32,442 nt of DNA, taken from DASUFE01 sp036274675 (lineage in GTDB: Bacteria; Pseudomonadota; Gammaproteobacteria; HTCC5015). A model generated the notes under the pieces. The model did no database searches. It saw only the letters and a list, made by a program, of their open reading frames with translations, and was not told the origin of the DNA. Below, one piece after another: positions 14,949-22,916 of the stretch (position 1 is its first letter; the number at the start of each line of letters is the position of its first letter). The stretch is taken from NCBI GenBank assembly GCA_036274675.1, contig DASUFE010000039.1, positions 1 to 32,442 of the forward strand. Reading direction: 5' to 3'. A program made the translations under genes and the position numbers.

Positions 14949-16876
14949 CGGGGATCGCCGGCGGCCCGGATAAATCGCCGAAATTCGAGGAGCTGCAGAG
15001 GATGTGCGGGGCGATGGTGCACCGCGGTCCCGACGACGAAGGTTTCTATCTGAACGCCGAGGTGGGGCTGGGAATGCGCCGCCTGAAGATCATCGACCTT
15101 GAGACCGGCAGTCAGCCGGTGCGGAACGAGGATGGATCCTTGTGGGTGGTGCTGAACGGCGAGATCTATAACTACCGGGAGTTGCGGCGCGATCTCGAAC
15201 AGCGCGGCCATACCTTTTATACCGCGACCGATACCGAGGTCATCGTGCATCTTTACGAGGAGTACGGGCAGGACTGCGTAAACCATATGCGCGGCATGTT
15301 CGGCTTCGCCCTGTGGGACCTGCGCTCACGCACGCTCATGGTGGCGCGCGACCGCCTCGGCATCAAGCCGCTCTATTACACCGAGGCCGGCGGCAGGTTT
15401 GCCTTCGCCTCGGAACTCAAGGTGCTGCTGCAGCTGCCGGAAGTCGGTCGCCAGCTGAACTGGCGCGCCGTCAATTATCTGTTTTCCTTTCTGACCACGC
15501 CCACCGACCAGAGCATTATCGAAGGCGTTCACAAGCTTGAGCCCGGCCACATGATCACTTTGCGTCCGGGCGGGCGGCCGCGTATCCGCAGGTACTGGGA
15601 CGTGAATTTCGAACCGGACCGCGGGCACAGCGAGCAATATTTCATCGACCGCCTGCGCGAGTTGCTGGAGGAGAGCGTGCGCATGCACATGGTGAGCGAC
15701 GTCCCGCTGGGCGCTTTCCTGAGCGGCGGCGTGGATTCGAGCGCGGTGGTGGCGACGATGGCGCGCCTGAGCCCGCGCGCGGTCAAGACCTTCTCGATCG
15801 GTTTCCGCGAACAGGACCACGACGAGACGCGCTACGCGCGGCTGGTGGCGCGCCGCTTCAGCACCGACCACAGCGAGCTGATTCTGGAGCCGGATATTAC
15901 CGGTCTGCTGGAACAGTTGCCCTGGTATCTGGACGAGCCTTTCGGCGACCCCTCCGCGATCCCCACCTACATGGTATCGAAGATGGCGGCCCAGGAAGTG
16001 AAGGTGGTGCTGTCCGGCGACGGCGGCGACGAACTGTTCGCCGGTTATGACAAGTACGTGGTGGAGGGCAAGGAACGCAAGTACCAGCGCCTGGCCGCCC
16101 CGGTACGCTCGCTGTTGCGCGGCGTTTCGGCGGTGATGCCGGAGGGCGCCAAAGGCAGGAATTTCCTGCGCCATTTCTCCATGAGCGGGGCGCAGCGTTA
16201 CCTCGACGCGGTTTCCTTCTTCCGCCCCGAAGAGCAGGGACGCCTGTACCATCCCGAGGCGGCCGAACGGATCCTGCGCGACGATGCCTGGAACGAAGCC
16301 GCCGCGCTGCTGCAATCGGAGGACGGCGATTGGCTCGCCTCGCTGCAGTATTTCGATATCAAGCGCTATCTGCCGCTCGATATTCTGACCAAGGTGGACC
16401 GTATGAGCATGGCGCACTCGATAGAAGCGCGAGTGCCATTGCTGGACCACAAGCTGGTCGAGTTCGCCGCCACCATTCCGCCCGCGCTCAAACTCAGGGG
16501 CACGACCAAATATATTTTCAAGCGCGCCCTGCGCGGCATCCTGCCCCCGGCGGTGATCGATCGCCCGAAGCAGGGTTTCGCGGTGCCGCTCGGCAGCTGG
16601 TTCCGCGGCCGTCTCGGCGGGTTCCTGCGGGATTACCTGCTGTCGCACCGCAGTCGCGGACGCGGGCTGTTCAACGCCGACTATGTCGAGCGACTCATCG
16701 AATTGCACGAGGGCGGGCGCCCGCTCGACCTGCAGCTCTGGACGCTGCTGTCCTTCGAACTGTGGTGCCGCACCTTCCTCGACCGCGTCGCGGAAAAGGG
16801 CAAGCCCCAGATTCCTTCGAACACACCCTACCGGCGCCCGGCGCCGGCCGGAACCGCGCTTGAAGCGCGGCCTTAG
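14936..16876 (+). CDS. AsnB-like glutamine-dependent amidotransferase, copy 1
   Basis: This 646-residue enzyme of the asparagine synthetase B family belongs to the type found in EPS loci. The N-terminal class II glutaminase domain starts with MCGIAGI, where Cys2 is the nucleophile after Met removal, and has HRGPDDEGFY and NGEIYNYREL. The synthetase domain carries the ATP-pyrophosphatase loop LSGGVDSS (262-269), GDGGDELFAGYDKY and EARVPLLDHKLVEFA. Catalytic residues look complete. In polysaccharide loci such enzymes are thought to convert a sugar carboxylate to an amide (as with WbpS of Pseudomonas) rather than to make asparagine; an AlgD-like dehydrogenase downstream could supply the uronate. 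Its ribosome site is weak (GGGTGG), and a leader ORF may assist. A second copy is at 25360. Confidence 0.9.
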   Translation: MCGIAGIAGGPDKSPKFEELQRMCGAMVHRGPDDEGFYLNAEVGLGMRRLKIIDLETGSQPVRNEDGSLWVVLNGEIYNYRELRRDLEQRGHTFYTATDTEVIVHLYEEYGQDCVNHMRGMFGFALWDLRSRTLMVARDRLGIKPLYYTEAGGRFAFASELKVLLQLPEVGRQLNWRAVNYLFSFLTTPTDQSIIEGVHKLEPGHMITLRPGGRPRIRRYWDVNFEPDRGHSEQYFIDRLRELLEESVRMHMVSDVPLGAFLSGGVDSSAVVATMARLSPRAVKTFSIGFREQDHDETRYARLVARRFSTDHSELILEPDITGLLEQLPWYLDEPFGDPSAIPTYMVSKMAAQEVKVVLSGDGGDELFAGYDKYVVEGKERKYQRLAAPVRSLLRGVSAVMPEGAKGRNFLRHFSMSGAQRYLDAVSFFRPEEQGRLYHPEAAERILRDDAWNEAAALLQSEDGDWLASLQYFDIKRYLPLDILTKVDRMSMAHSIEARVPLLDHKLVEFAATIPPALKLRGTTKYIFKRALRGILPPAVIDRPKQGFAVPLGSWFRGRLGGFLRDYLLSHRSRGRGLFNADYVERLIELHEGGRPLDLQLWTLLSFELWCRTFLDRVAEKGKPQIPSNTPYRRPAPAGTALEARP

Positions 16877-16909
16877 CAAGCTGTTACCCGCTTTGTCAGG
16901 AGATTCGTT

Positions 16910-18958
16910 ATGAGCAAGGTTCTTTCAAGTGAAGCCCTGTGGAAGGAGGGCGGCGGATATTACACCGACAAGCCCGAGGATCTGCTGCGGACGCCGCTGC
17001 TGCCCGACGCCGCGCGCCTGCGCGACCGCAGGATACTCGGCCTGTTCCGCGAGCACGGCAAGCTCGGGCCCGGCTCGAGCGTGCTCGAAATCGGTTGCGG
17101 CCGGTCGATGTGGCTGCCGTTCCTGGCGCGCACCTTCGGCTGCCAGGTCACGGGACTGGATATAGAGCCCTACGCCGCCGAGCTGGCGCGCGCGAACCTG
17201 GTGGGTTCCAACGTGGGCGGCCAGATCCTGTGCCGCGACGCCTTCGATCCCTCGGCCAACGAGGATCTCGCCGGCCGGTTCGATCTGATCTACTCGATGG
17301 GAGTAATGGAACATTTCGATGACGCCTCCGAGCGGCTCGCGGTGCTCGCGCGCTACCTGAAGCCGGGCGGACGGATCCTGACCACGGTGCCGAACCTGCA
17401 GGGCGTCAACTGGCTGCTGCAGCGGCTGGCGAGTCTGGAGCGGCTCAATATGCATGTCGTTTATTCCGCCAAAAAACTCACCGGGATCCATGAGCGCGCG
17501 GGTTTGACCACGGTGGCGGCCGGTTATGCCGGTTTCCACGACGGTTTCCTGAGCGGCGGCGATCCGAAAACGCCGCCGCTGCGGCGCAGGCTCCACGAAC
17601 AGCTGAGCCGCCTGACGAACCTGGCCGGAGTGGCCTGGGTGCGGCTGTGGCGCGAGCGCTGCACGCCGGAAATTTTCTGGCTGTCGCCGCACGTTTATTA
17701 TGTGGGCAGTCGCGACCGGGCCGACGCGGAATCTTCGCGCAAAACGCCCTCCCTGCATCCCGAACAGCCGCGCGCGCAGGCGTTGCCACCGGCACTCGCG
17801 CCGGAGGCGCCCGGAGTGCCTCCGCAGACGGCCCCGCGCAGGGAGCCGGCAGCCGTGGCCAGGGCCGAGACACCGGCGGCGAAAATCAAACCCCGGGTGG
17901 CGTTGGTCGCGGCCAGCCTGGACATACTCGGCGGCCAGGGCGTGCAGGCGCGCGCGCTGGTGGAAGGGCTGGAGCAGGAGGGTTACAAGGTGCGCTTTGT
18001 CCCCATCAACCCCGCATTCCCGCGCCGCTTGAAGTGGCTGCGTCGCATGCGTTATCTGCGGACCGTGCTGAATCAGGCCTTGTATCTGCCGAGCCTCGCG
18101 GCCTTGCGCGGAGTCGACGTGGTCCATGTCTTCTCGGCTTCCTACTGGTCGTTTCTGCTGGCGCCCGTGCCGGCGATGGTGGCGGCGCGGCTGTTCCGCA
18201 AGCGCGTCGTACTGCATTACCACAGCGGCGAAGCTTACGATCATCTGGCCAACTGGGGCGTGTTCGTGCATCCCTGGCTGCGCCTGGCGGACGAGATCGT
18301 GGTGCCCTCGGAATACCTGCGCGAAGTCTTCTCCCGCTACGGTTACCGCACGCGCGTAATACGCAACATCGTGGATACGACACGGTTCCGCTTCCGCCGG
18401 CGCGACCCGCTGCGGCCGCATCTGCTGTCGGTACGGAATTTCGAAAGCTATTACCGCGTCGACATCATCCTGCAGGCATTCGCCTATATCCGTCACCGTT
18501 TCCCGGACGCCACGCTGACGCTGGCCGGCGAGGGCGGCGAAGAACAGATGTTACGCCAGATAGCGGCGCGCATTCCCGGTGGCGCGATCCGTTTTGTCGG
18601 ACGCGTCGAACCGGGGCAGATGCAGGAGCTCTACGACGGCGCCGACATTTTCGTCAATGCATCGGTCGTCGATAATCAGCCGGTGTCGGTGCTGGAGGCT
18701 TTCGCCGCCGGTCTGCCGGTGGTGACCACCGCGACCGGCGATATCGCCGCCATGGTGCGCGAGGGCGAGACCGGGCGCATCGTGCCGCCGGAGGATCCGC
18801 TCGCCATCGCCGAGGCCGTAATCGCGCTGCTGGAGGATCCGGATTCAGCGCAGGGACTCGCGCAGAAGGCGCGCGAGGAGGCCGAACGCTACACCTGGTT
18901 CAGAGTGCGCGACTCCTGGGCCTCCGCCTATAAAAGCCGACGCCGGAAGAAGCCCTAG
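16910..18958 (+). CDS. Fusion: SAM methyltransferase + GT4 glycosyltransferase
   Basis: This 682-residue two-domain protein has three parts. Residues 1-268 form a class I methyltransferase with motif I VLEIGCGRS (58-66), the acidic end of strand 2 (GLDIEP) and DLIYSMGVMEHF. Residues about 269-327 are a Pro/Ala-rich linker. Residues 328-682 are a GT-B glycosyltransferase of family GT4, beginning RVALVAASLDILGGQGVQ and including LSVRNFESYYRVDIILQAF, TLAGEGGEE, VDNQPVSVLEAFAAGLPVV with the Asp-x7-Glu pair common in the DNxP subgroup. The fusion suggests the same step transfers and methylates a sugar, or that methylation caps the chain (inference). ATG at 16910 follows CAGGAGA. It begins 33 bases after the amidotransferase stop. 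Confidence 0.9.
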   Translation: MSKVLSSEALWKEGGGYYTDKPEDLLRTPLLPDAARLRDRRILGLFREHGKLGPGSSVLEIGCGRSMWLPFLARTFGCQVTGLDIEPYAAELARANLVGSNVGGQILCRDAFDPSANEDLAGRFDLIYSMGVMEHFDDASERLAVLARYLKPGGRILTTVPNLQGVNWLLQRLASLERLNMHVVYSAKKLTGIHERAGLTTVAAGYAGFHDGFLSGGDPKTPPLRRRLHEQLSRLTNLAGVAWVRLWRERCTPEIFWLSPHVYYVGSRDRADAESSRKTPSLHPEQPRAQALPPALAPEAPGVPPQTAPRREPAAVARAETPAAKIKPRVALVAASLDILGGQGVQARALVEGLEQEGYKVRFVPINPAFPRRLKWLRRMRYLRTVLNQALYLPSLAALRGVDVVHVFSASYWSFLLAPVPAMVAARLFRKRVVLHYHSGEAYDHLANWGVFVHPWLRLADEIVVPSEYLREVFSRYGYRTRVIRNIVDTTRFRFRRRDPLRPHLLSVRNFESYYRVDIILQAFAYIRHRFPDATLTLAGEGGEEQMLRQIAARIPGGAIRFVGRVEPGQMQELYDGADIFVNASVVDNQPVSVLEAFAAGLPVVTTATGDIAAMVREGETGRIVPPEDPLAIAEAVIALLEDPDSAQGLAQKAREEAERYTWFRVRDSWASAYKSRRRKKP

Positions 18959-19043
18959 CAGTTTGTTGCAACGCAAGCTGCCGGGGCATACCGCGACCCG
19001 TCGGCGGGATTTTCATAACCACGTGCAAGGAGATGAGATAACC

Positions 19044-19961
19044 ATGGAACTACTTACAGGAAACAAAACACGAGCCTGCCTGCTGTCACTGGCGGTATTC
19101 TGCTGCGGCTGCCACCCCTCGTCCGAGGGCGGAGTGAATGCGGCGGATGCGGCCGACGACTGGCCCAAGGATGCGACCCGCTTCGAGGAGACCGATCTGG
19201 AAACGGTTTTCAGCGACGGCTGGGTGCACGCGAACACCGCCTTCGACTGGAGCGGCGGCACGGCCGCGTCCGCGAAAGGCCCCGCCAGCATGAGCTTCAA
19301 TTTCACCGGCACGCGCATCCGCTGGTACGGCTGGCGCGAATCCGGCGCCGGTATCGCGCGCGTCCTGCTGGATGGTAAATCCGCCGGCAAGGTCGACCAG
19401 TATTCCAACACCATCGAGGTGGGAGCGCCGGTTTTCACCAGCAAGGAACTCGAGCAAGGGCAGCATACGCTGACCATCGAGGTCACCGGCGACGCCAATC
19501 GCGATTCGAGCGGCACCACGGTGTTCGTCGACGCCTTCGAGGTCGTCTCGCTGGATCCCGTCGCGAAGCCGCGGGTGCGCCGGATCGAGGAGACCGCCGG
19601 CTCCATGAGCTTCAATGGAGAATGGAACATCGACAGCGGATGCAAATTGTGCAGCGCGCGCAGAGACGCCTGGGCCGGGGGCCCGGACGCCATGGCGAAT
19701 TTCAACTTTACGGGCACGCGCGTGCGTTGGCTCGGCTGGCGCAAGCAGGCCGGCGGTCTTGCAAACGTCTATCTGGACGGCGCCTTCGTCGGCGAGTTCG
19801 ATCTTTATTCCGCAACCACCAGCGCCCAGTCTCCGCTTTTTACCAGTGAAGTACTGGCGAATGGGCCGCATACGCTGCTGATCGAAGTCACGGGCGCCAA
19901 CAACCCGTCGGCCGCCGGCAGCCTGGTGTCGGTGGATGCCTTCGACGTGGCCGTCGACTGA
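19044..19961 (+). CDS. Secreted or lipoprotein-like protein with two repeated beta modules
   Basis: The 305-residue product has an N-terminal signal (about 1-23: a basic stretch, LLSLAVFCC, then GC). The lipobox is imperfect, so lipidation at Cys23 is only possible. Two copies of a module of about 120 residues follow, at 46-168 and 180-303. Both open with R-x-EET, then share FNFTGTR-RW-GWR, an LDG turn and HTL-IEVTG, and end VDAF-V. The pattern is that of a beta-sandwich, probably carbohydrate-binding module. The start is ATG 19044, 11 bases after AAGGAG; the frame is open upstream but that lacks a signal peptide. The protein encoded next carries a third copy. No catalytic motif was found; a structural or glycan-binding role outside the cytoplasm is an inference. 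Confidence 0.65.
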   Translation: MELLTGNKTRACLLSLAVFCCGCHPSSEGGVNAADAADDWPKDATRFEETDLETVFSDGWVHANTAFDWSGGTAASAKGPASMSFNFTGTRIRWYGWRESGAGIARVLLDGKSAGKVDQYSNTIEVGAPVFTSKELEQGQHTLTIEVTGDANRDSSGTTVFVDAFEVVSLDPVAKPRVRRIEETAGSMSFNGEWNIDSGCKLCSARRDAWAGGPDAMANFNFTGTRVRWLGWRKQAGGLANVYLDGAFVGEFDLYSATTSAQSPLFTSEVLANGPHTLLIEVTGANNPSAAGSLVSVDAFDVAVD

Positions 19962-19979
19962 CGGGCGGGCCGGTTGAAG

Positions 19980-20777
19980 ATGCCGATACGCGCAGGGATG
20001 CGGCGGGGGCTGCTTTCCCGGTTGCGCGCGCAACAGCACGCAGCGGTTCTGCTGGCGGCAATTTGCTGCTGGGCTTGGATGCCCGCCGCGGCGCGGACCT
20101 CGGCGCTGCTTATCCGCAGCCCCGCGCCGGGCGCCGTGGTCGTCGGCGAGATCGCGGTCTATGCGGAAGCGGCCGATTCTTCCGCGGTGTCGGGCGTGCA
20201 ATTCCTGGTGCAGGCGCCGGACCGCGAGCGCTGCAATCTGGGGACCGAGCTGACCGCGCCTCCCTATACGATCACCTGGGATACGGCAACCGCCGCCGAC
20301 GGTACCTACCGGCTGGGCGCGCTGGCGCATTTCAGGGACGGGAGCGCGAGTTACGCGCAGCCGGTGACCGTGACCGTCGCTAACAGCTCCATGACGACGC
20401 GCTTCGAGGAAACGGCGGCATCGATCGTCCGGGGCGACAACTGGATTCATGATGGCGCGTATGGAACGTGGAGCGGTGGCGCGGCTGAATACAGCGTCGA
20501 CGCCGGCGCCTACGCCGTTTTCACTTTCACCGGCCGCGGCGTCAGCTGGATCGGCTACCGCGGCCGTTACGGCGGCATCGTCGGAGTTTATATCGACGGC
20601 GCCCTCGACGTCGTGCTCGACACCTGGGCGCCGGAGGAAGAGATCGGGGTTCCTGTGTATACCCTGACCGGACTTAAGCCCGGTACGCACAGCCTGATGC
20701 TGCGGTTGACGGGTTTGAAAAACGCGGAAGCAGTCGATGGTGAAACCGCCATCGACGCCTTCGACGTCATGGATTGA
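19980..20777 (+). CDS. Exported protein: Ig-like (Big_7-type) domain plus the repeated beta module
   Basis: The 265-residue product has a signal peptide (about 1-39, hydrophobic core AAVLLAAICCWAWMPAAA). An Ig-like domain (about 41-136) begins IRSPAPGAVVVGEIAV and has VSGVQFLVQ and PPYTITWDT, matching the bacterial Big_7 pattern. Residues 141-263 (RFEETAASIVRGDNWIHDG onward) are a third copy of the module found twice in the neighbour: FTFTGRGVSWIGYR, VYIDG, GTHSLMLRLTG, IDAFDV. ATG at 19980 is used; TTG at 19974 or ATG at 19998 are alternatives, and no strong ribosome site is visible. The gene follows its neighbour by 18 bases, so the two are co-expressed and may act together on the surface polymer. 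No enzyme motif is seen. Confidence 0.65.
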   Translation: MPIRAGMRRGLLSRLRAQQHAAVLLAAICCWAWMPAAARTSALLIRSPAPGAVVVGEIAVYAEAADSSAVSGVQFLVQAPDRERCNLGTELTAPPYTITWDTATAADGTYRLGALAHFRDGSASYAQPVTVTVANSSMTTRFEETAASIVRGDNWIHDGAYGTWSGGAAEYSVDAGAYAVFTFTGRGVSWIGYRGRYGGIVGVYIDGALDVVLDTWAPEEEIGVPVYTLTGLKPGTHSLMLRLTGLKNAEAVDGETAIDAFDVMD

Positions 20778-20815
20778 ACATATCTGGGTGATACATGCTA
20801 CGGAAAGGTTCTGCA

Positions 20816-22747
20816 ATGGTGTACAGGAGAGAGATTGACGGGCTGAGAGCCATGGCGGTGCTGCCGGTCATTCTCTTTCATGCCGGCTTTCATGCCTTCA
20901 GCGGCGGTTTTGTCGGCGTGGATGTTTTTTTCGTGATCAGCGGATATCTGATCACGTCGATCATAATCGCCGAAAAGCAGGCGGGCTCTTTCACGCTGCT
21001 CGGCTTCTACGAACGCAGGGCGCGGCGCATACTGCCCGCTTTGTTTGTGGTGATGTTCGTCTGCCTGCCGTTCGCCTGGCCGTGGCTGATGCCTGAAGAC
21101 ATGCGGAGCTTCTCGCTGGCCCTGATCGCGGTTACCGGATTCGCTTCCAACATTCTGTTCTGGCGCACCAGCGGTTACTTCGATCCCGATGCCGGGCTTA
21201 ACCCGCTGCTGCATACCTGGAGCCTCGCGGTGGAAGAGCAATACTATCTGTTCTTTCCGGTTTTTCTGATGCTGGCCTGGCGCCTCGGCAGGCGCTGGAC
21301 CGTAACGCTGCTTGTTGTCGCCGCAAGCGCGAGCCTGGCGGCCGCGCAATGGGGTTCGATCCATACGCCGGTGGCGGCTTTCTATCTGCTGCCCACCCGG
21401 TGCTGGGAACTTCTGATCGGATCTTTCGTGGCGTTCCATTTTGCCCGCGATCAGGTGGCGCAGGCGGGCCCGGCGGCCAGGCAGATCGGAAGCATGGCCG
21501 GATTACTGCTGATCGCCTGGGCGGTATTCACCTTCGATGAGCAAACGCCTTTTCCGAGCCTGTACACGCTGGCGCCGACCGTCGGCGCCGCGCTGATCAT
21601 CCTGTTCGCCGGCCGCGAAACCCTGGTCGGCCGCATACTCGGCAGCCGGCTGCCGGTCGGTATCGGGCTGATAAGCTACAGTGCGTATCTCTGGCATCAG
21701 CCCTTGTTCGCTTTCGCCCGGCACCGGAGTATGGACGAACCCGCCGGGCTTGTGTCCGCGGCGCTGATCGTCGCGACCATTGTGCTCGCGTTTCTGAGCT
21801 GGAAGTACGTCGAAACTCCGTTCCGGAACGCGCACCGCTTCAGCCGGCGGCGGATCTTTTCCTGCACTGCCGCGGCGGGAGCTTTGTTCGTCGCGGCCGG
21901 TTCGGTCGGCAGTTTGAGCGGCGGCTTCGAGGACAGGCTGTCGACTGAACAGCGAAGAATTTCAGAGTACAGCGAATATGACTATAGAGAGATTTACAGG
22001 TACCACGAGTGCTTTATCGGCCCTGAAAATACGTATCGCGATTTTTCCAGAAACTGCCAGAACACGGGCGGCAAGGGCGACAGCCTGTTGCTGTGGGGCG
22101 ATTCATACGCCGCGGCTCTTTCACAGGGCTTACGGGCTTTCCATGGCAATGTCATTCAATATACGGCGAGCGCCTGCCCGCCGGTGGTTGAAACGGTTTT
22201 TCCGGACCGCCCCAACTGCCTGGAGATCAACGAATTTGTCATAAGCGAGGTTGCGCGCATACGACCCGTGCAGATATTCCTGCACGCCAACTGGCACGAT
22301 TATGCAAGGGAGGGCGCCCTGCCGAACCTCCGGAAAACCATAGGCCGCATCAGGAAAGTTTCGCCCGACACGCGCATCGTGCTGATCGGCACTCCGCCGA
22401 AATGGGAACCCACGCTGCCGGTTTATGCGATCAGAAAGGGTATTTCCCTCAACAGGGAGCAGTACTTTTTGATGCCCGGCTTCAAGAGCCTGGAAAAGGT
22501 GGATAAGGAACTGGCGTTATTGGCGTCGAAGCAGGGCGTCATCTTTCTGTCCGCACTGAATAACCTGTGCATCGATGAAAAATGCCTCGCGGTCGTCGGC
22601 TTTAAAAACGGTTATGAACTCACCGCCTGGGATAACGCCCATTTGACGGAAGCCAGTTCATTACTGCTGGCAAGAAAACTGCTCGAGGAAAATAAAATTT
22701 ATCAGCAAGACAGACCGCAACCGGTCGGTCTGCAGGCCCAGTATTGA
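20816..22747 (+). CDS. OafA/YrhL-type acyltransferase with C-terminal SGNH domain
   Basis: This 643-residue membrane protein O-acylates extracellular glycans. The N-terminal acyltransferase-3 half (about 1-350) starts YRREIDGLRAMAVLPVILFH, has FVGVDVFFVISGYLIT and YERRARRILPALF, and about ten membrane helices. The C-terminal half (about 385-643) is an SGNH esterase-like domain with GDS motif Ser430 in LLLWGDSYAAAL and the Asp606/His609 pair in WDNAHLT. This two-domain layout is that of OatA-like and OafB-like O-acetyltransferases, in which the SGNH domain passes the acyl group to the sugar in the periplasm. ATG at 20816 lies seven bases after GGAAAGG; ATG 20795 would add seven residues. It probably acetylates the EPS; the target is unknown. 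Confidence 0.92.
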   Translation: MVYRREIDGLRAMAVLPVILFHAGFHAFSGGFVGVDVFFVISGYLITSIIIAEKQAGSFTLLGFYERRARRILPALFVVMFVCLPFAWPWLMPEDMRSFSLALIAVTGFASNILFWRTSGYFDPDAGLNPLLHTWSLAVEEQYYLFFPVFLMLAWRLGRRWTVTLLVVAASASLAAAQWGSIHTPVAAFYLLPTRCWELLIGSFVAFHFARDQVAQAGPAARQIGSMAGLLLIAWAVFTFDEQTPFPSLYTLAPTVGAALIILFAGRETLVGRILGSRLPVGIGLISYSAYLWHQPLFAFARHRSMDEPAGLVSAALIVATIVLAFLSWKYVETPFRNAHRFSRRRIFSCTAAAGALFVAAGSVGSLSGGFEDRLSTEQRRISEYSEYDYREIYRYHECFIGPENTYRDFSRNCQNTGGKGDSLLLWGDSYAAALSQGLRAFHGNVIQYTASACPPVVETVFPDRPNCLEINEFVISEVARIRPVQIFLHANWHDYAREGALPNLRKTIGRIRKVSPDTRIVLIGTPPKWEPTLPVYAIRKGISLNREQYFLMPGFKSLEKVDKELALLASKQGVIFLSALNNLCIDEKCLAVVGFKNGYELTAWDNAHLTEASSLLLARKLLEENKIYQQDRPQPVGLQAQY

Positions 22748-22758
22748 CGCCGGTTTTT

Positions 22759-22802
22759 CGGCAGGCGCGGCCTGCGCCTGCCGCAAGGCCATGGGGCCTT
22801 TT
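22759..22802 (+). terminator. Probable double-hairpin terminator
   Basis: Twelve bases after the acyltransferase stop there is a perfect 10-bp stem (CGGCAGGCGC / GCGCCTGCCG, 22759-22768 with 22774-22783). A second 6-bp stem AAGGCC-ATGG-GGCCTT follows at 22785-22800 and runs into TTTT (22799-22802). The second hairpin plus T-run looks like a rho-independent terminator for the preceding transcript. The T-run is short, so read-through is possible. Confidence 0.6.
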
Positions 22803-22859
22803 AACAAGGAGACGATCGGGAGCGATCGTTTAAAACACAAGGAAGTAAAGGAAAAGTTC

Positions 22860-22916
22860 ATGAGACGTTTTATATCGACCGGAATTTTGATTGCGCGGGC
22901 GGTTCGCACGGCATGA
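22860..22916 (+). CDS. Possible 18-residue leader ORF
   Basis: ATG at 22860 follows a purine-rich stretch (AAGGAAGTAAAGGAAAA) that would act as a ribosome site. The frame encodes 18 mostly basic and hydrophobic residues (MRRFISTGILIARAVRTA) and its TGA overlaps the ATG of the heparinase-like gene (ATGA at 22913-22916). This is the usual geometry for translational coupling. The peptide has no recognisable function. Confidence 0.35.
   Translation: MRRFISTGILIARAVRTA

Noticed and set aside
19044..20777. PEP-CTERM proteins
   Set aside because: The context suggested it, but both exported proteins end right after the DAFDV motif with no VPEP motif, hydrophobic helix or basic tail.
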